From assembly GCA_947184155.2 (NCBI GenBank), contig CAMXCT020006755.1, forward strand, positions 1 through 64,000: a stretch of 64,000 nucleotides of DNA, written 5' to 3'. The notes beneath the pieces are model-generated. The model searched no databases. It saw only the letters and a list, made by a program, of their open reading frames with translations, and was not told the DNA's origin. Position 1 is the stretch's first letter; each line of letters opens with the position of its first letter. The DNA is from Cladocopium goreaui. Its lineage: Eukaryota; Sar; Dinophyceae; Suessiales; Symbiodiniaceae. A program made the position numbers and the translations under genes. Positions 26,101-40,000 of this stretch are shown one piece after another.

Positions 26101-28912
26101 CATTTATTTACCTATCTACGTTGTTTAATTATATATATATACATACATACATACGTAGATTATCTCCACATTTACTGCATGTACTAAACTAGCCATCCAA
26201 GGTTCACGCAGTCCATGGGACCTGTATGATCTTAACCCCAAATTCATCAACCGGGGCTAAACTACTCCGAGGTTGACGTTCCCAAACAATTATTTCCTGC
26301 TAGATCTGGAAGGTTTCTGGGAAGCTTGCAGCATCGAACGGTTGCGGTGCTAAGAAGCTCGTCCCTGGGACTCGTACTTAGCGTTAAAAAAAAATGACAA
26401 CATGATCTGACAGGAAAGGCCAGACACAACCCAGAACAACACCTGTGTGACTGTACGGATGCTGAATAATGATATCACGCAAACATGCTTCCATACTATG
26501 CCCTCCCTGTTCTAGCGACATCCCGCTTCAGCTCTCGCAATGTTGAACAGGAGGGTTGGTCATGCCACTTCTATATTCATCAAATGGATGCTCCAAAGTA
26601 CCACCAAACAACACTCATCTGCAAAGCAAATGGAAGCTCGATACCCTCAAAATACATCGAAGTACATGTATCCAATCCTTCATTTTGTCGTTTTGTCGGG
26701 CTTGGGGTGTACATTGCAATTGGGGAAAGAGCCCATGCCATCTTTTTCAAGGGCGTCATTCATCAATGCCTTGTCCGGTGCATCTGGTGCAGCAGGTGCC
26801 GGTCGGACCCCATAGGGTCCACCTGCAACGTGGATGACTGTCCCTATGGTCCCTCAACATACCCGTCCTTTGCGGATGTCATTGATGTCATGTTCTTTTT
26901 CAAGAAGTTCTGCGGCTATGAAATCTTCGGTATCTTTTTAGATTTACAAAGAAACGCCTATCAAGATTTCTTCAGTGAGAAAAAAGATAGTGCTGTTTCA
27001 AGATCAACCCTGAAAACCATTACATGTCATTCACCAGTAATGACCAGTAGAGTCTGCCTGCGCAACTATACCCTGGTTGAAAACCTCACACCACCCACCC
27101 TGGGACCTGGCGGAGGTGGACAGCTCTTGCTGACTGGCGGAAGAAAAAAATGCCAAGATCTGGCAGTGTGTCAAAACCAATAGTACCCCTTCTGTTCACA
27201 TCAAAATAGCTGGTAAATGGATGTGAATAACCCACTAAAAATGGTATTAATAATTTTGTATTAATAGGTATTGATCCATACCCATCTGTGGGTTGAGTCC
27301 AGGTCCCCTCCAATTTTGGACGAAAAAAATGATTCTTGTTTCCACTGATGTGGCTTCCAAAACCAAAAAGAATTAAAAAAAACGATGTATGATATTTCAT
27401 AGTGGCATATGGCAGTTTCCAATATGGAATCAATTCTGATCGCCATCCCACTTTCTGGCCGAAAACAACAACAAAACAATCAACCAGAACCATGAGGCTA
27501 TAAAATGCCCATATCTTCCTCTGGTTGAAGGATTGCATCACAGTTGCGTTCAAGTCCCATGTTGATTCAGTTCCTTGGAATATTGCAAAGGGGGCCTATC
27601 GGAGACGCCGCCGCAGGCGGCGCTGCCGGCGCGGCCACAGCGGCCGCAGGTGCGGCTGGTGCGACCCCAACCGGTGCGGGCGCTGCACCCAAAACACCTG
27701 GAGGGGATGATCCCTAGGTGGGCCTCGGTCCCCGTCAGTTGGTTTCGTTTAGAAGTGTAATTTGGATTTTTATGCCAAATATATCTAGAATGGGGTTTCA
27801 AAAAACAACTTATAGCTAGGGGTTCCCACCTTGTACTTGGCTAGGTATCCCACGTAGTAAGTGGTCAAGAATCCAGATGAATATCGAGTGTATATGCCAC
27901 TCAACTGGGTGACTCGCCCATTGGATGCACATCCAAGTAGAGTTCGCGAATTCTGAGTGGCTGGAGGAGCATCGTAGCTCCTTTTGATTGAGGATAGTAG
28001 TAGGAAAGAACTTGAGCCATACTAGCCATCAATCCTAGCTTCAGCGAACATCCAGGTGAGCAGCACAGGGCAGCAGTCCATCATACGGTTTGCTGTTTGA
28101 AACGATAGCCTAACAATTAATATTGGACATCTGATGATGGTTTTGGGGTTTAGAAGCTGCTTCTGTGCTGTGTGAACAGCTTCGCACTGTAAAATCTGAA
28201 TCTTCTTCCTTTCAACAATCATGAGCCTCATGGTAGGCATGCCCTTTTCCCCATCACAACAAATACCACCAGCGCCCCAGCCTAGTGCTTTAGCTGCAGA
28301 TGTTGCAGGTGATTTGCCCAACACATCCAGGGCTGCGGCCGCTGCAGGTGATGCAGGTGATGCAGGGCCCTCTGGTGCAGCTGGAGCAGCCGGTGCTTTG
28401 ACCGGGGCAGCTGGGGCAGCTGGTGCTTTGCCCAGGACACTCAGGGCAGCGGCCGCAGGTGCTGCAGCCACCGGTGGGGGCGCTGTTTTGCCCAGCACTG
28501 ACAGGGCAGCTGAAGCACCAGCTGGTGCGGTGGGTGCTACTGGAGCCGTTTTGCTCAATGCCGGAGTTGCAGGTGGTGAAGATTTCCCCAGCATCCCCAA
28601 GGCCGAAGAAACGCTGGAGCTTGCAGCTGGGCCATGTGGAAGCGTATCTGTAGGTGGTCCTGGCAACAGGGACTTCGCCACAGCGACGGTAGGTGGTCCT
28701 GGTAGCACCGGCTTCGCCACGTCGCCTGTAGGTGGTCCTGGCAACACTGGTTTCGCCACTGCGACAGCTGAAGCTGGGGCTGCAGCTGCAACTGCTGGGG
28801 CTTTGCCGCCAAGCAAACCCAGTGCCGCTTTGGCACCAGAGCTCCCGGTGCTGGGTGCCGGCGTGGCACCCTTGGCGGAACCACCCAACAAGGCACAGGC
28901 GGCAGCCGCCAT
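23122..28912 (-). CDS. Ala/Pro-rich repeat protein, 8 exons, 354 codons
   Basis: Exons: 28270-28912 (ATG), 27596-27697, 26755-26822, 25820-25860, 25580-25656, 24409-24434, 24205-24243, 23122-23190 (TAG). They total 1,065 nt and every junction is in phase. Donors include GT, GC (GATAG|GCCCCC; AATGAC|GCCCTT) and GA (GCGG|GATGCG). The first exon is low-complexity Ala/Pro/Gly with about five diverged copies of an ALxxLGKxxP motif ([53 protein letters not shown]) and three (V/L)LPGPPT units. The last approximately 60 residues look globular ([35 protein letters not shown]). An in-frame TGA two codons before the ATG supports the start. Function is unknown; it could be a scaffold or cell-surface protein. 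The plus strand of exon 1 is also open for 270 codons, but no repeat logic exists there. Confidence 0.7.
25960..26105. repeat. (TACACA)n microsatellite
   Basis: About 140 bp of CATATA/CACATA hexanucleotides in the intron between exons 26755-26822 and 25820-25860. Confidence 0.95.
27164..27292. repeat. Diverged copy of the 110-bp family D repeat
   Basis: Shares GGCAGTGTGTCAAAACC, ATCAAAATAGCTGGTAAATG and GGTATTGATCCATACCCAT with the two near-identical copies at 36621 and 39241, but carries an extra 15-20 bp of AT-rich sequence. Confidence 0.75.
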
Positions 28913-31067
28913 GGGTCACAGACTTTGCCGAGCTGACTTTGAGCTCAACAAGGTACAACGAGTTGTTTCAAGGGCAGCAAGGGCATCCTTTGTCTTGCAA
29001 TATGATGTTGGATGTTGGATGATGTTGGGATGAATCTAGGTCCTGGTCAACAATATGTGATAATGTCCAAACCAAAGCAGGTACGGTGGGTGACAGAAAC
29101 GTCTCTCATTGAAGAGGTTTGCATGTCAGATATGTTTGAATTCATACAAAACAGCTGGTGTATCTTGGCGTTTTGTCCACTGGGATGTGGATTATAGAGT
29201 AGAGCTTTGACCCAATCTCACTACCAAGTTATGATCCATCTGGACAGCAGCGAACTATGCAGTGTCAAAGTGGTCCCCTTGGACTGTTGTAGCCTCCAAA
29301 AAAAGGAACTGGACTCTGCAAAAACATATGTCTTCAAAATGGTTTTACCCTCGGATACGTGGCCCGTTTGGCTTCGAGACTTGAATTTCCAAAGAAGTCC
29401 ACAAAATATCCTATGAAACCACGATTGATGGACAGTCATCTACCACAGTTTTTGGGCAGAAGCTGTCTCAAATTCTGCTCCTGCTAAGGACTAAATGTCT
29501 TCCAACTTCGAGGGTTCATATGAGTTGAGACCTTTCAAAGTAGGGAAAAAACATGTTCCTGGGGAATTATGCCAACTTGCTTCCACATCCCTATCATCCC
29601 TGATGCCCTTTCCAAATCCCGGAAGTGTCACGGCAGAGTGGCGGCTTGTTGCCGGCCGTTTGGTCTCAAGACACCCTCTGGAGCTATTCTGAAACCTGGT
29701 TTTCAGATGTTTTGAACTCATGGACAACATTTTTCCCCATGCCCTGAATAGATCAAATATGATCAAATCCCAAACCAGGGGTTCTTTATAGGGTGTTCCT
29801 TTGTAGAGGCAAGGGATGATGGTCACCAAACAGTGAAGGCCGATTGCTTCCAGAGGGGGTCCGCTGTGAAATGTATGCGGATCGTGACAGCAATCGTGGC
29901 ACCACAGCTGCCCAGAATTCATGGCATGTCGCATTTCCAGCGGTTGCAGTGAGGAAATGTGGGATATAATATGAATTAATGGGGAAGTAATTGGCATACC
30001 TTCAGGCTATGGGTTTTTGGGGTTCTTGAGGCTTGTTCTGTACCCAAATCAGGTACCATGAAGCACTTTAAAAATGGAAGTGAAATGCAATTGTGTATTC
30101 TGCTACGGTGCTGAGATTGGAGACAGGTCCGCCAAATCCGCTAACAGGTAGCTTTTAGAACGCGCGTCAACTGAGGGACACGTAGAGGATGAAACCCGAA
30201 CACCTGAGCAATGATCAGAGGTTGTTGGATGCACTTTTGTATACATGGGTTTGTTTGAAAATGGGATGCCCTAAACATCTCCTATTAGAATTGCCATTTT
30301 GGGGTATAGGTATAGTATCCCCATTTTGAGACAAAGCGTGACATATCGCCATGTATTGTTGGTGACATATCCCTTGAAGAATCCCATCATATCAACAATT
30401 AAACCATGACACCATCGCGGCCTCATCCGGCCACTGCCATTGTGGTGCTTCCATAGCCGTCTCCAGAAGCCTGGCTTAGTGTCAGCATGGAGATCTAACA
30501 GAAACGCGGCCGGGGTTCAACTAAGAAATTCCCATTGTGAATTGGGATTGACTAATATGTACTCATATGTGTTATGTATAATAATCAATCCAATAAATAA
30601 TAATCAATAGGTTGTTTAACATTCAATTCCCATTGAAATGATCATCAACAGAAATGGAGCTTCAACCGAGTCAACCAACACAATAGGGCCATAGGCTTTA
30701 TCCCATCCCGGTAAGAAAAAGCGATGCTGCCCTGTGACTTGGCAAAAAAATCTTCACAGAAATCCTATCCACAAAACAAAAAAACATCGCCTTTATCTGG
30801 TCTCAATATAAACAAATCCAATTCATAGTCATGATTTCTATCTCTTTGGCGAAAGGGATCCATCATCATCATCATCATCGTTATCCTCTCTAGGAGCAAA
30901 CGTGCATCCCCAATCAGAACAGACTGGGCGCTCCCAGTTGCTAGGTATGTTCATCACCCCTTCTAAGGATTGGCAAAGACACAAAAAAAACGAGATGAAA
31001 ACCATGGTTTTCACCCTGAAATATAGACGGCCGGTTGTCTGGGAAGTATTCCCATCCATTTCTCGGA
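28913..31067. other. Intergenic stretch between two minus-strand genes
   Basis: It holds the 3' flank of the transporter and the 5' flank of the Ala/Pro-rich gene. A plus-strand ORF at 29495-29692 and a minus ORF at 29491-29997 overlap and show no family signal. I see no RNA gene or mobile element here. Confidence 0.5.
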
Positions 31068-34000
31068 TCAGCTTCCCACGTTTCCACGGCAGCAACTCCC
31101 TGCCTTCACCCTGGTGTTTGTGGCCACGGGCGACAAGGTCTTCAATTCGGTATCCTTGGTCTCCGGAAGGCTCCAAACCAGCAAGGAGGCCAGCACGAAG
31201 AAGCCCATGGTCAGGAAGAGGAACAAATGCCTGGGATCCGGCGAGTAATATGGGAAAGGCCAGCACATCTGGTCAAATTCAGCATGTATGTGCTGTATTT
31301 GTTTCATTTCGTTTCCTATTCCATTGCCATCATGGGGTGTGTACCCCATTTTCAAACCCAGATTTGGACAACCTTCGGTTGGCGAATCTATATAGGGATG
31401 AGCTCCACAGCTACTTAGAATATGGAAAAATACGGTGTGACAGAACCACACTCCCACACTCCACTGCTAGTTGCCCTGGTGGGTACAAACCCATTGAGAA
31501 GGTCATATCAGTTATATCTGATAGGGGTTTTATTGTTGCGGGGGAGTCACCAGCTTTTTTCAGAAGCATCCAATGGTAAAATGCCTCGATTTTTGGTGGT
31601 AACCAACCCCTCTAACAATCCCAAAATGATAAAACCCAAAAGAAAGGAATTGTCTCATACCAGCCATTTTCCTAGAATTGAATGAAATGAAAACTGAAAC
31701 CAGAAACCCTTCTGGATCTTTTGGGGTAAAACCCTGCAGCTTCCAAGCACGAAAAAAACAACCCAACGACCTATAAAGAAACACATATTAGGAAACAAAC
31801 AAAAGTTTGAGAACGAAAAATATCTAGATCAACATTATGATTAACCCAATAAAACCCCAAGTCCTGGATCGATAGCCGAGGTGCTGAGAGGTGTGCACGA
31901 TCCACGGCACAGCCTTGAATAACCATGACATGTCATGGTCACGAATTCTTAAGGGGTTTGATTTGTGAATTTGGCTTAATTCTAAATTCGTGCATGTTAG
32001 ATATGTTAGGGGTAGTTTATCTGTTTCAAATGCTTAGGAATGGTTTTCGTAGTGCTTAGCATTGGTCGAAAATGGGTAATAATCCCAAACAAGATGTAAG
32101 AACATCAAATCCTATTTTCAAAATAGTCTTAAATTACGTGTCTTTCTGTTGGACCACCATCAGTCGGGGTATAATCCCTGTAAGTTTGGCTCCACAGCTG
32201 TGACTCGACCCACTTTTTTTTCAAAATGAGCAGATGGTTGGTCTGACCAAAGTGGTCATGTATGATGGATGTAGACAGTATGTATGTAAGGTATTACATA
32301 TATATACTATATATATATAACCAAAACTTCGTGGCATCTGAGCTTGCAGGGTGGAAGGCGGTCTGCTGAATGGAAAAAATTAAGACTTCCGATTTCACAT
32401 CTTCCCAGCGTCACAGCTTCACCACTGCAGCTAGAGTGCTAGTGGTGCCATGCGTCCGCAAAACGCGATGATTGACATGCTCCACACCCGGATCTGCGTG
32501 CTAAACACCTGGTACTTCACCGGACACACTGGATTGGTTGGAAAATGGATGTATTATGGTTGGTGGTCAGCCCATCCAAAAATCTCGTCCACTTGGGATC
32601 CTTATTACTCACTGTTTACCCCAAAAAGTTGCTGAATCCGGGTTCAATTTTCCGATCCAAGTATGGGATTCTGCTGCTCCATTGGCTCAACCTCGATCAC
32701 TCTCACCTCCCAGAGAAGTTCAAACCATTATCCACTACGATGATCCGATGATCCTAGACTACCAGGATTTTTTCTCTGCAAGATGGTCAGCTCATGCCAG
32801 CAGAAACAATCATCAATTCCGGTCTTGCTCCCGCATGCTGCCACTTCAACGGAGGGACTTCCGCCGGAAACAAGAAGGTGATCATCTGTGCCGTGGGGTA
32901 GAAGAGTTTGTAGAAGACCACACCAGTCCTGGGAGCGGAAGATATGGTCAAGTGGGTCAAGCACTAAGATCACCAAGACTTAGAGTCAAGGGAATTATAT
33001 AATCTGAACAGTCATGGTGAGTCATGGTTGTCCATGGCTTCTTGATGGTTATGAACAAGCCATTACCAGCGGTTATGGGTTACCAGCGCTTGCGGTCACG
33101 TCGATGTGACAGAGCTGCACTGATTCCATGGAAGAATGGTATCCCATTTGGGGGTCCGTTGGCACCCAAATTTTTGGGTCGAACTGAATGATTTATAGTC
33201 ATATTCGACGGAAATTGTAAAGGAAACCATGCTTTCGCTTCCTACAAAACAATATGCTAGTGTATATACTGTAAATCTTCCCTTAAACCAAGTCAACATC
33301 TCACCAGCCATGACTCTGCGTACATCCCAATGTTTTTGGTCCAAAACTATACCCATTTTGCAGTTGATAAACTGTTGTGGAACGGGTCCCCATAACTCAA
33401 GAAACCCTCACATTACCCCATATCTTGTTGGTTGTATTCCGTATAAATTAAAGACATATTTCATGTCCATGTTTTCTTTGCCAAGAATTACCCGTTAAGC
33501 CTACTTTGGATATACCACTCCATTTTGGGGAGGTGGTCATTTTCTGATGGTTTGATCCTATGAACTGCAGCCCATCCCATGAAATGTGTCCACTTTTTGG
33601 TCAAATTGATCCCCTTTTTGTGCTGGAACCAGAATCTTGCTTGGTGAAATCACCACTTTATCCACTTTCTAAAAAAAAAAAATGCCAAGGCAAGTCCTGC
33701 CAAGCGTCACCCCAAACAAGGCCTGTTGGTCCAGGATGCCATGCACAGCATAGACTCCGATGGCGCAAATGCCGGCGGCCACGGCATAGGCCAGGCGCCT
33801 GGCTGTTCTCATCTTTTGATGGATGGAAAATCGACAGGAAACCATGGTTTTGACCATCAAATTTGGACGTGTCCGGTTAAAATGTTCCATTAAACTCATT
33901 AAACCAATCCGTTTTTCCATAAAATGGGGGAGTTCAGCAAGATTTGATTTTCAATGGAGCAGGAAAAGCGACAGCAAACAATTGTTTTGACTCCCAAATC

Positions 34001-37000
34001 TGGTGAACATGACCCACCAAGGATGCTGATGCTGAAACCCTGAAAGGGAAGGGCCCCACAGTTCGAAGTTGCTTCATTTCCAGCCACAGCAGCCACATCC
34101 ACATCCAATGAAAATCATGATAAATCCATAGAAACCCATCAAAAACTCAAGTTCGACTGATCCTTAGATATCCTTAGCATCCCATGCCAACCCCAAGCCA
34201 TGCCATGTTTTTTCGCACCTAGGGAGGCTAAAGATCAGGATCATCGCCACCAAGACGCCCGGTACCCCCACGAGGGCGGTGCACAGCAGCTCCTGACACT
34301 GACCAAGCTCTACGCTACGTGGAGTTGCGTGGATGTCGTGAAGATCTATTTCAATACAAACATATACATTGTTTTTCCGTAACGATCTATCTATCTATCT
34401 ATCTTTCTATCTATCTATCTATCTATCTGTCTATCTGTGTATGTATAAATGTACATATACATACTATGTATATGATGAGGCATGGAAAGTTGAGAAGTGT
34501 GAAGAGTGTCTTCTGACCCAGTTCTAAATGGGGGAAAAAAAACCTTAGAAGGACTCCAGAACCATTGCTGTGAGTATGGGGTTGGTGGAGGGTTAAGCCG
34601 CTGAGACATCATCGCAAATGGTGAAATATGCATGTATCTGATCATGTGGAATGTACACATGTTGATGTTTATGGATGTTTGTAGTATATCATTATATCTT
34701 TATGATTATGTATCCATATAGATATATCGATATCGATATGTATATGTAATGTGTATATATATATAATTATATGTGTTTATTTAATGTCAACGTCAATGTC
34801 TATGTCTATGTCTTTATGTATATGTATATATATATATATGTGTATATATCATATATGTATCCTGTATTTTTGAATCTGACACATGAAACCACCAAGCATA
34901 TCCCAGGTTTGCTATGCCGCGCCGAGGTGCCGTGGCAGGTAAGGCACCCTCCAAGACGGAGCTTTTCCTCCACGCCAACGGCAAGAAAGCGCCTCGGCGC
35001 CAGCCACGCAACGTTGGCCGCGGTCAGGTCAACCGAAAAGGGGTTACTGTACATACCTCTTTTAATCAATATACAAATATTAATATATATATATATATGT
35101 ATGTATGTACGTACGTACGTACGTATGTATGTATGTATGTATGTACGTACGTACGTACGTACGTACGTATGTATGTATGTATGTATGTATGTATATACGT
35201 GTTTTTGTGTATACATATTCTATATATATATGTATATATACAGTTTTGTCTGAAAATAAGTGCTCCAAATTTCGTGTCTACATATCAGTATCATTACTTT
35301 CCCATGAAATTTCTTTATTCTTGGGGTACGCCCAATTTTGAGACAAACCCGTCTGTGTATATATATATATATATGGTAAGTCACTCGAATCAACAGAGAG
35401 AAATTTCGTGTTTGGTCTGGGGTAATTTCATTGTTTCCTTCACCCGTGCGACAGGATGGCAAAGCCATTGACCATAGCCGCTATAGCCAGATCTTTCCAA
35501 TCCCTCAGCTCAGCCCTATGTCAATTGGATGATGCCATGACTCTGCCAATATGCTTTGCATCAGCTCTGCCTAGAAAGACCTGAAATTTCATGGCCCACG
35601 TGGTCAGTTTGGCAAACATCGGCCAATAAAAAGTCGGTTCCCAATCGGTTCCCAAGGGCTCAAGAATCAAGGACCCGACCCATGCCATAGAAGGCCAAGT
35701 CTTTCACAAAGAACATGACCTGGGCACTGCGCTATCCAGGCTCATGCGCAATGTAGATCTTGCCATGATCAAAACCCTTGGAAACCCTCTCCCCCCCAAA
35801 AAAAAATCAGAGACTTTGAGATCTCAAAATTCAGGAATATCCGATGATCTTCCACTACCCATTGGCAGTGAAATAAGCAAGAACAGCATCTTTCATGCCT
35901 CAGCTAAGTCACAGAGAGTGCCAGAACGCTCAAGGAATTCTCGCGACTCGTGAGGCTTTGCAGGGCATCCGACACGCTCACTGGCTTCTCCTGGGGATCT
36001 TGATCAGTGCCCATTTGGATGGGAAAATAATCCCATCCACATGAAACGCCCCTCACCATGGTGAATGTAGATGATATCACATATTTAGGACAGGATAGGG
36101 GTGATTAATTGGTGGGATGGGATGAATGATCAACAGGGTGAGGTTGGGACTGTCTCCTCATGCTCTGGGGCCATTGCACTCAGGTCCACCTCAGAAATCA
36201 GACATGGCAATGAAAGAAAAGCCAACCATGGTGCTTTTTCCCACATCTAGGCCGTTCCATCAGACCCTGTGCGTTTTTTAACTTGACCCAGGTTTTCCAT
36301 GGTTTTCCGGTGTTCCATTCTGAATACGAAACTTCCTAAACCATCCATTTATAGTGAGTTTTCCCATTAAAAATGGTGATTTTCCATAGCTATGTAAACG
36401 TTTACCAGAGGGTAAACCATCCAAGTTAGGGATTCCATCCCCATCTCCCCATCGCTGGCTGGGTCGCCGGACCCGCCCAGAGTCGTTCATGGAGGCCATG
36501 AGCTCCAGCACCTAAGGCGACTCGCAAGGCTCTGAAAAATCACCCTAGATGGAAGCAAGAAACAATGGCGATACAATGGGGAAAGGATAAACCCATCAAT
36601 ATCAATAATATGATATTATGATATGGCAGTGTGTCAAAACCTTGTACCCCTGGTGAACATCAAAATAGCTGGTAAATGGATGTTCATCCCCCTAAAAATG
36701 GTATTAATAGGTATTGATCCATACCCATATTATGATATGATATCATATCATGATCTAATGGGACTCAACAAACAAAATATGTTGATACAACATGATACAG
36801 CCAGTTGACAATTCAACGGATTGAAGGGGAAAACTATACAGGAGACTGTGGGTGTCAACTCTGAAATACAGCGGGGTGGTGTTTCAATCTTCCCATCCTC
36901 TTCAGGGAATGGATTATCTCCACAGATATTTTGGGATGAAAAAAAACCTGCAAATATGTTCTATTTTGGTGGATTCAACGAACCAAATTTGCTGATCCCA

Positions 37001-40000
37001 TAAGTTAAGACAACCAAAAGAAAACTTGCTATGAAAACTGGGTTTTTCATAAGAAATGGAATGATTTGTATGATTTGTATGATTTGTATGGGGTATATAT
37101 ATATATATATTTGCACAAGAAATGGCATTGGTGATGCCGTGAGCCCCTGAAAGCACCATCCCCAGTTGGGTTTTTTTGGGGCAAAGCTTCAAGGCCTTGT
37201 GCAGTTGGAAACCAATCATAGCTCATGGCCTCAAATGTGTAAATCACCACCACAGCATGCTCTATCCCTAGAGTGTAGTCAATCTTCCATAACTGAACAG
37301 TCTCAAACACTCGAAAAAAATAGAAACCTTTGATCTAAGCTATGTGGCCATGTCTACCCAGCATAGATGGGTCGAATCTTGGGCCCAGTTTGTGACCGAT
37401 CCATGGCCAGTGGTTTTTCGTGGTCTAACCAACTGGTCCCTTCACCAATTTCTTGCGGATCCAACCAGGAGACCGCTGAAAACTTTTTTTTGGTCATGGT
37501 CCAACAGTGGATGGACAATCTGGTCAATACCAGAAATCTATAAGAAATCTGTTTAAAAAATCCGAAAATCAATGGTTTCCAATGTTTGGCTGTAAATTTC
37601 AAAACCATACCCATCTCAAGAGGGATGAAGCACCTGGATTTCTGAAACAGTGGATGATTCATCCCTTCCCCCTATGAAACAGCCCACAAGAAACCATAGT
37701 TTGGTAGTGGATACAAACACATCTTGGGGCCCATTTAGGGCATGTTCAATATTACGAGGTGGGAGTAGCGTCCATGTAAGAGGCTACTGGGAGCTTTCCA
37801 GATTCCAAATGGTGGCAATTCAAGCTGAAATGCAATCAACCAGACCCAGCAGGAACCAAACAGAAAATAGACATGGAAATCGTGCAAAAACTGCTTGGAT
37901 GATTCAAGTAAGACTCAGGAGTATAGACTCATTTGAATTACCAATTACATTTAACTATATGGGGGTCCATAAATGGGGGTACCCCAATTGATGGTTTATA
38001 ATGGAAAGTCCTTTGAAAATGGATGACTGGCGGTACCCTTATAGGAAACCTCCATATGATACTACATTTCACTCATTTAAACCGGAAAAATCCCTGGCGA
38101 CACCCCGTTTCCAGCGACCTTCACCGATTCCAGTTGACCACGGGCTGATAGAAAGTGCGCAGTGTCCTTGGTGAGTTGACCGTACTGTGGCTCTCCTCAG
38201 AAAGGCACCACTGTGAGATTTCCACCCAAAAAAAAAGTCTTGAAAGAAATTCTGGATGGTTCTGGATGGTTCTGGATGGTTCTAGATGGTTCTGGTCCAT
38301 GTTCAGCTTTGAAATCAAAATCGACACAAGGTCATACTGTATTACTTCCTTGCTGAAAGAGTCCCGTGGCAAGTTTGGGTCCCAAGGGAGTTGAAAACGT
38401 ATCTGAAATCATTCCGGGATTGAAATCAAATCTTCTACAGGATTCACATGAGGAATCCCAACCCATATGTTTTGCAATTGTATATGCTCTTTCATACTGA
38501 TGGAGAGTATAAGAACTTGGGAAATGACTAGTCACCAGGGGTTGTGATACTGTATCACACAACTCAATTTGAAGTGTTTGCAGAGGCCGTCAATGGTCGC
38601 GAAGAATCTATTTCAGGTGGACTTTGGACCCAGAAAAGATTCATGTTGGACCCAAAAGAATAGACATGTTTGTTCCTTTGTAGGATGAACCACTAATATA
38701 GTTTGAGCATGTTTGAACCACCACAACTCGTTTGTTCTATCCCCGTTTCTGGTCCAAGAAGCCAATCGAGCCACAGGACTGATCAAGCCGAAGGCGAGTA
38801 GCAGGAACCTACGACCAGTATGGAATCTGATTTTAGGCTGTAAGGATTGATTGGATTATATTGGATTAATAGCCTCCTATCTAAAGGGCCTTCTCTGTTT
38901 GAGGGATCTATATTACTATATATCCGCCTTAGATGTCCATAAATGATGGGCGAGACCTTCAGATCTGAGGTCAGATCTAAACCCTGCTGCGAAAATCAGC
39001 AGGCACAACAAACCAGGGACAAACAATATTGATATGGATATATAGATAGAAAAATATAATATATATATATTATATATATCAATATATGTACATCACTAAC
39101 CAAAGTCCGTCTTTCAAATCGGAGCCCTGTTGTAGATGACATTCACCAAATGTCGTGGCATGGCGATCAAGAAACCACCGGGTTTTGTAGATGACATTCA
39201 CCAAGGTTTGTCCAAAGGTGGCTTCAGCTCCCATGTTTCCATATGGCAGTGTGTCAAAACCTTGTACCCCTGGTGAACATCAAAATAGCTGGTAAATGGA
39301 TGTTCATCCCCCTAAAAATGGTATGTATAGGTATTGATCCATACCCATATTTTTCCATCTCACAACGCAGACCCAAGCACTGACTTCGTCAAAAGCTGCG
39401 GCTGAGAAGCGGCGGGATGCCGATCCACAGCAACATGCCGTGCCACGCCTTGCCCACCAGCTCCTGGAGATGGCGAGGCGAGATCCGCCGAAAAACTCAG
39501 CCCCATTGACCAAAAGCGAATGGATGCGAATGGTAAATCCTTCCAATTGAAGCTCCAAACGACAAACAACCATCGCTTTTTGCCAGCGACCCCAGCTGAG
39601 CCTCTCTGCATTTTGTTTTCCCATCCCATTGACCAGAAATGTAAATTATTGGCAGTATGACAAAGCCTGACATTGCCCCACCATACCAAAGATGCAGGTT
39701 ATGAAATACGCGAAAGTCTGACCTTTATCGTTTGATTTACTCATGAAAAATCTGGTCTTACAACATTTGACCTCGTTTCAGGGTTGGATATCTGTACCTG
39801 TCGAGGCAAAAGACCCAGGCAGTCCGGCAACAAGATGCGGAATCCCAGAGCGCACCACACATCGCCAACTGAAACAGTGTCGCGGTTAAGGGTCAAGCGA
39901 AGCACACATCGCTCACGTGCACAGCAGAGTTTCGTTTGGGGATCTGAAAAATCTCGTCCAGGTTTCCAGGGATCCCTGCCCCATATCAAACACTAGAAAG

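Noticed and set aside
28221..29033. 270-codon plus-strand ORF
   Set aside because: It mirrors the minus-strand Ala/Pro-rich exon, which has the motif repeats, the ATG and phase-consistent downstream exons.
34814..35011. Arg-rich minus frame and mirrored plus frame at the transporter locus
   Set aside because: A third frame gives exon 34980-35046, which joins in phase on both sides; the others are shadows.
37188..37310. Minus-strand segment IEHAVVVIYTFEAMSYDWFP as a transporter exon
   Set aside because: The post-TM6 segment is supplied in phase by 38125-38166 joined to 36473-36511, so this segment is not needed.
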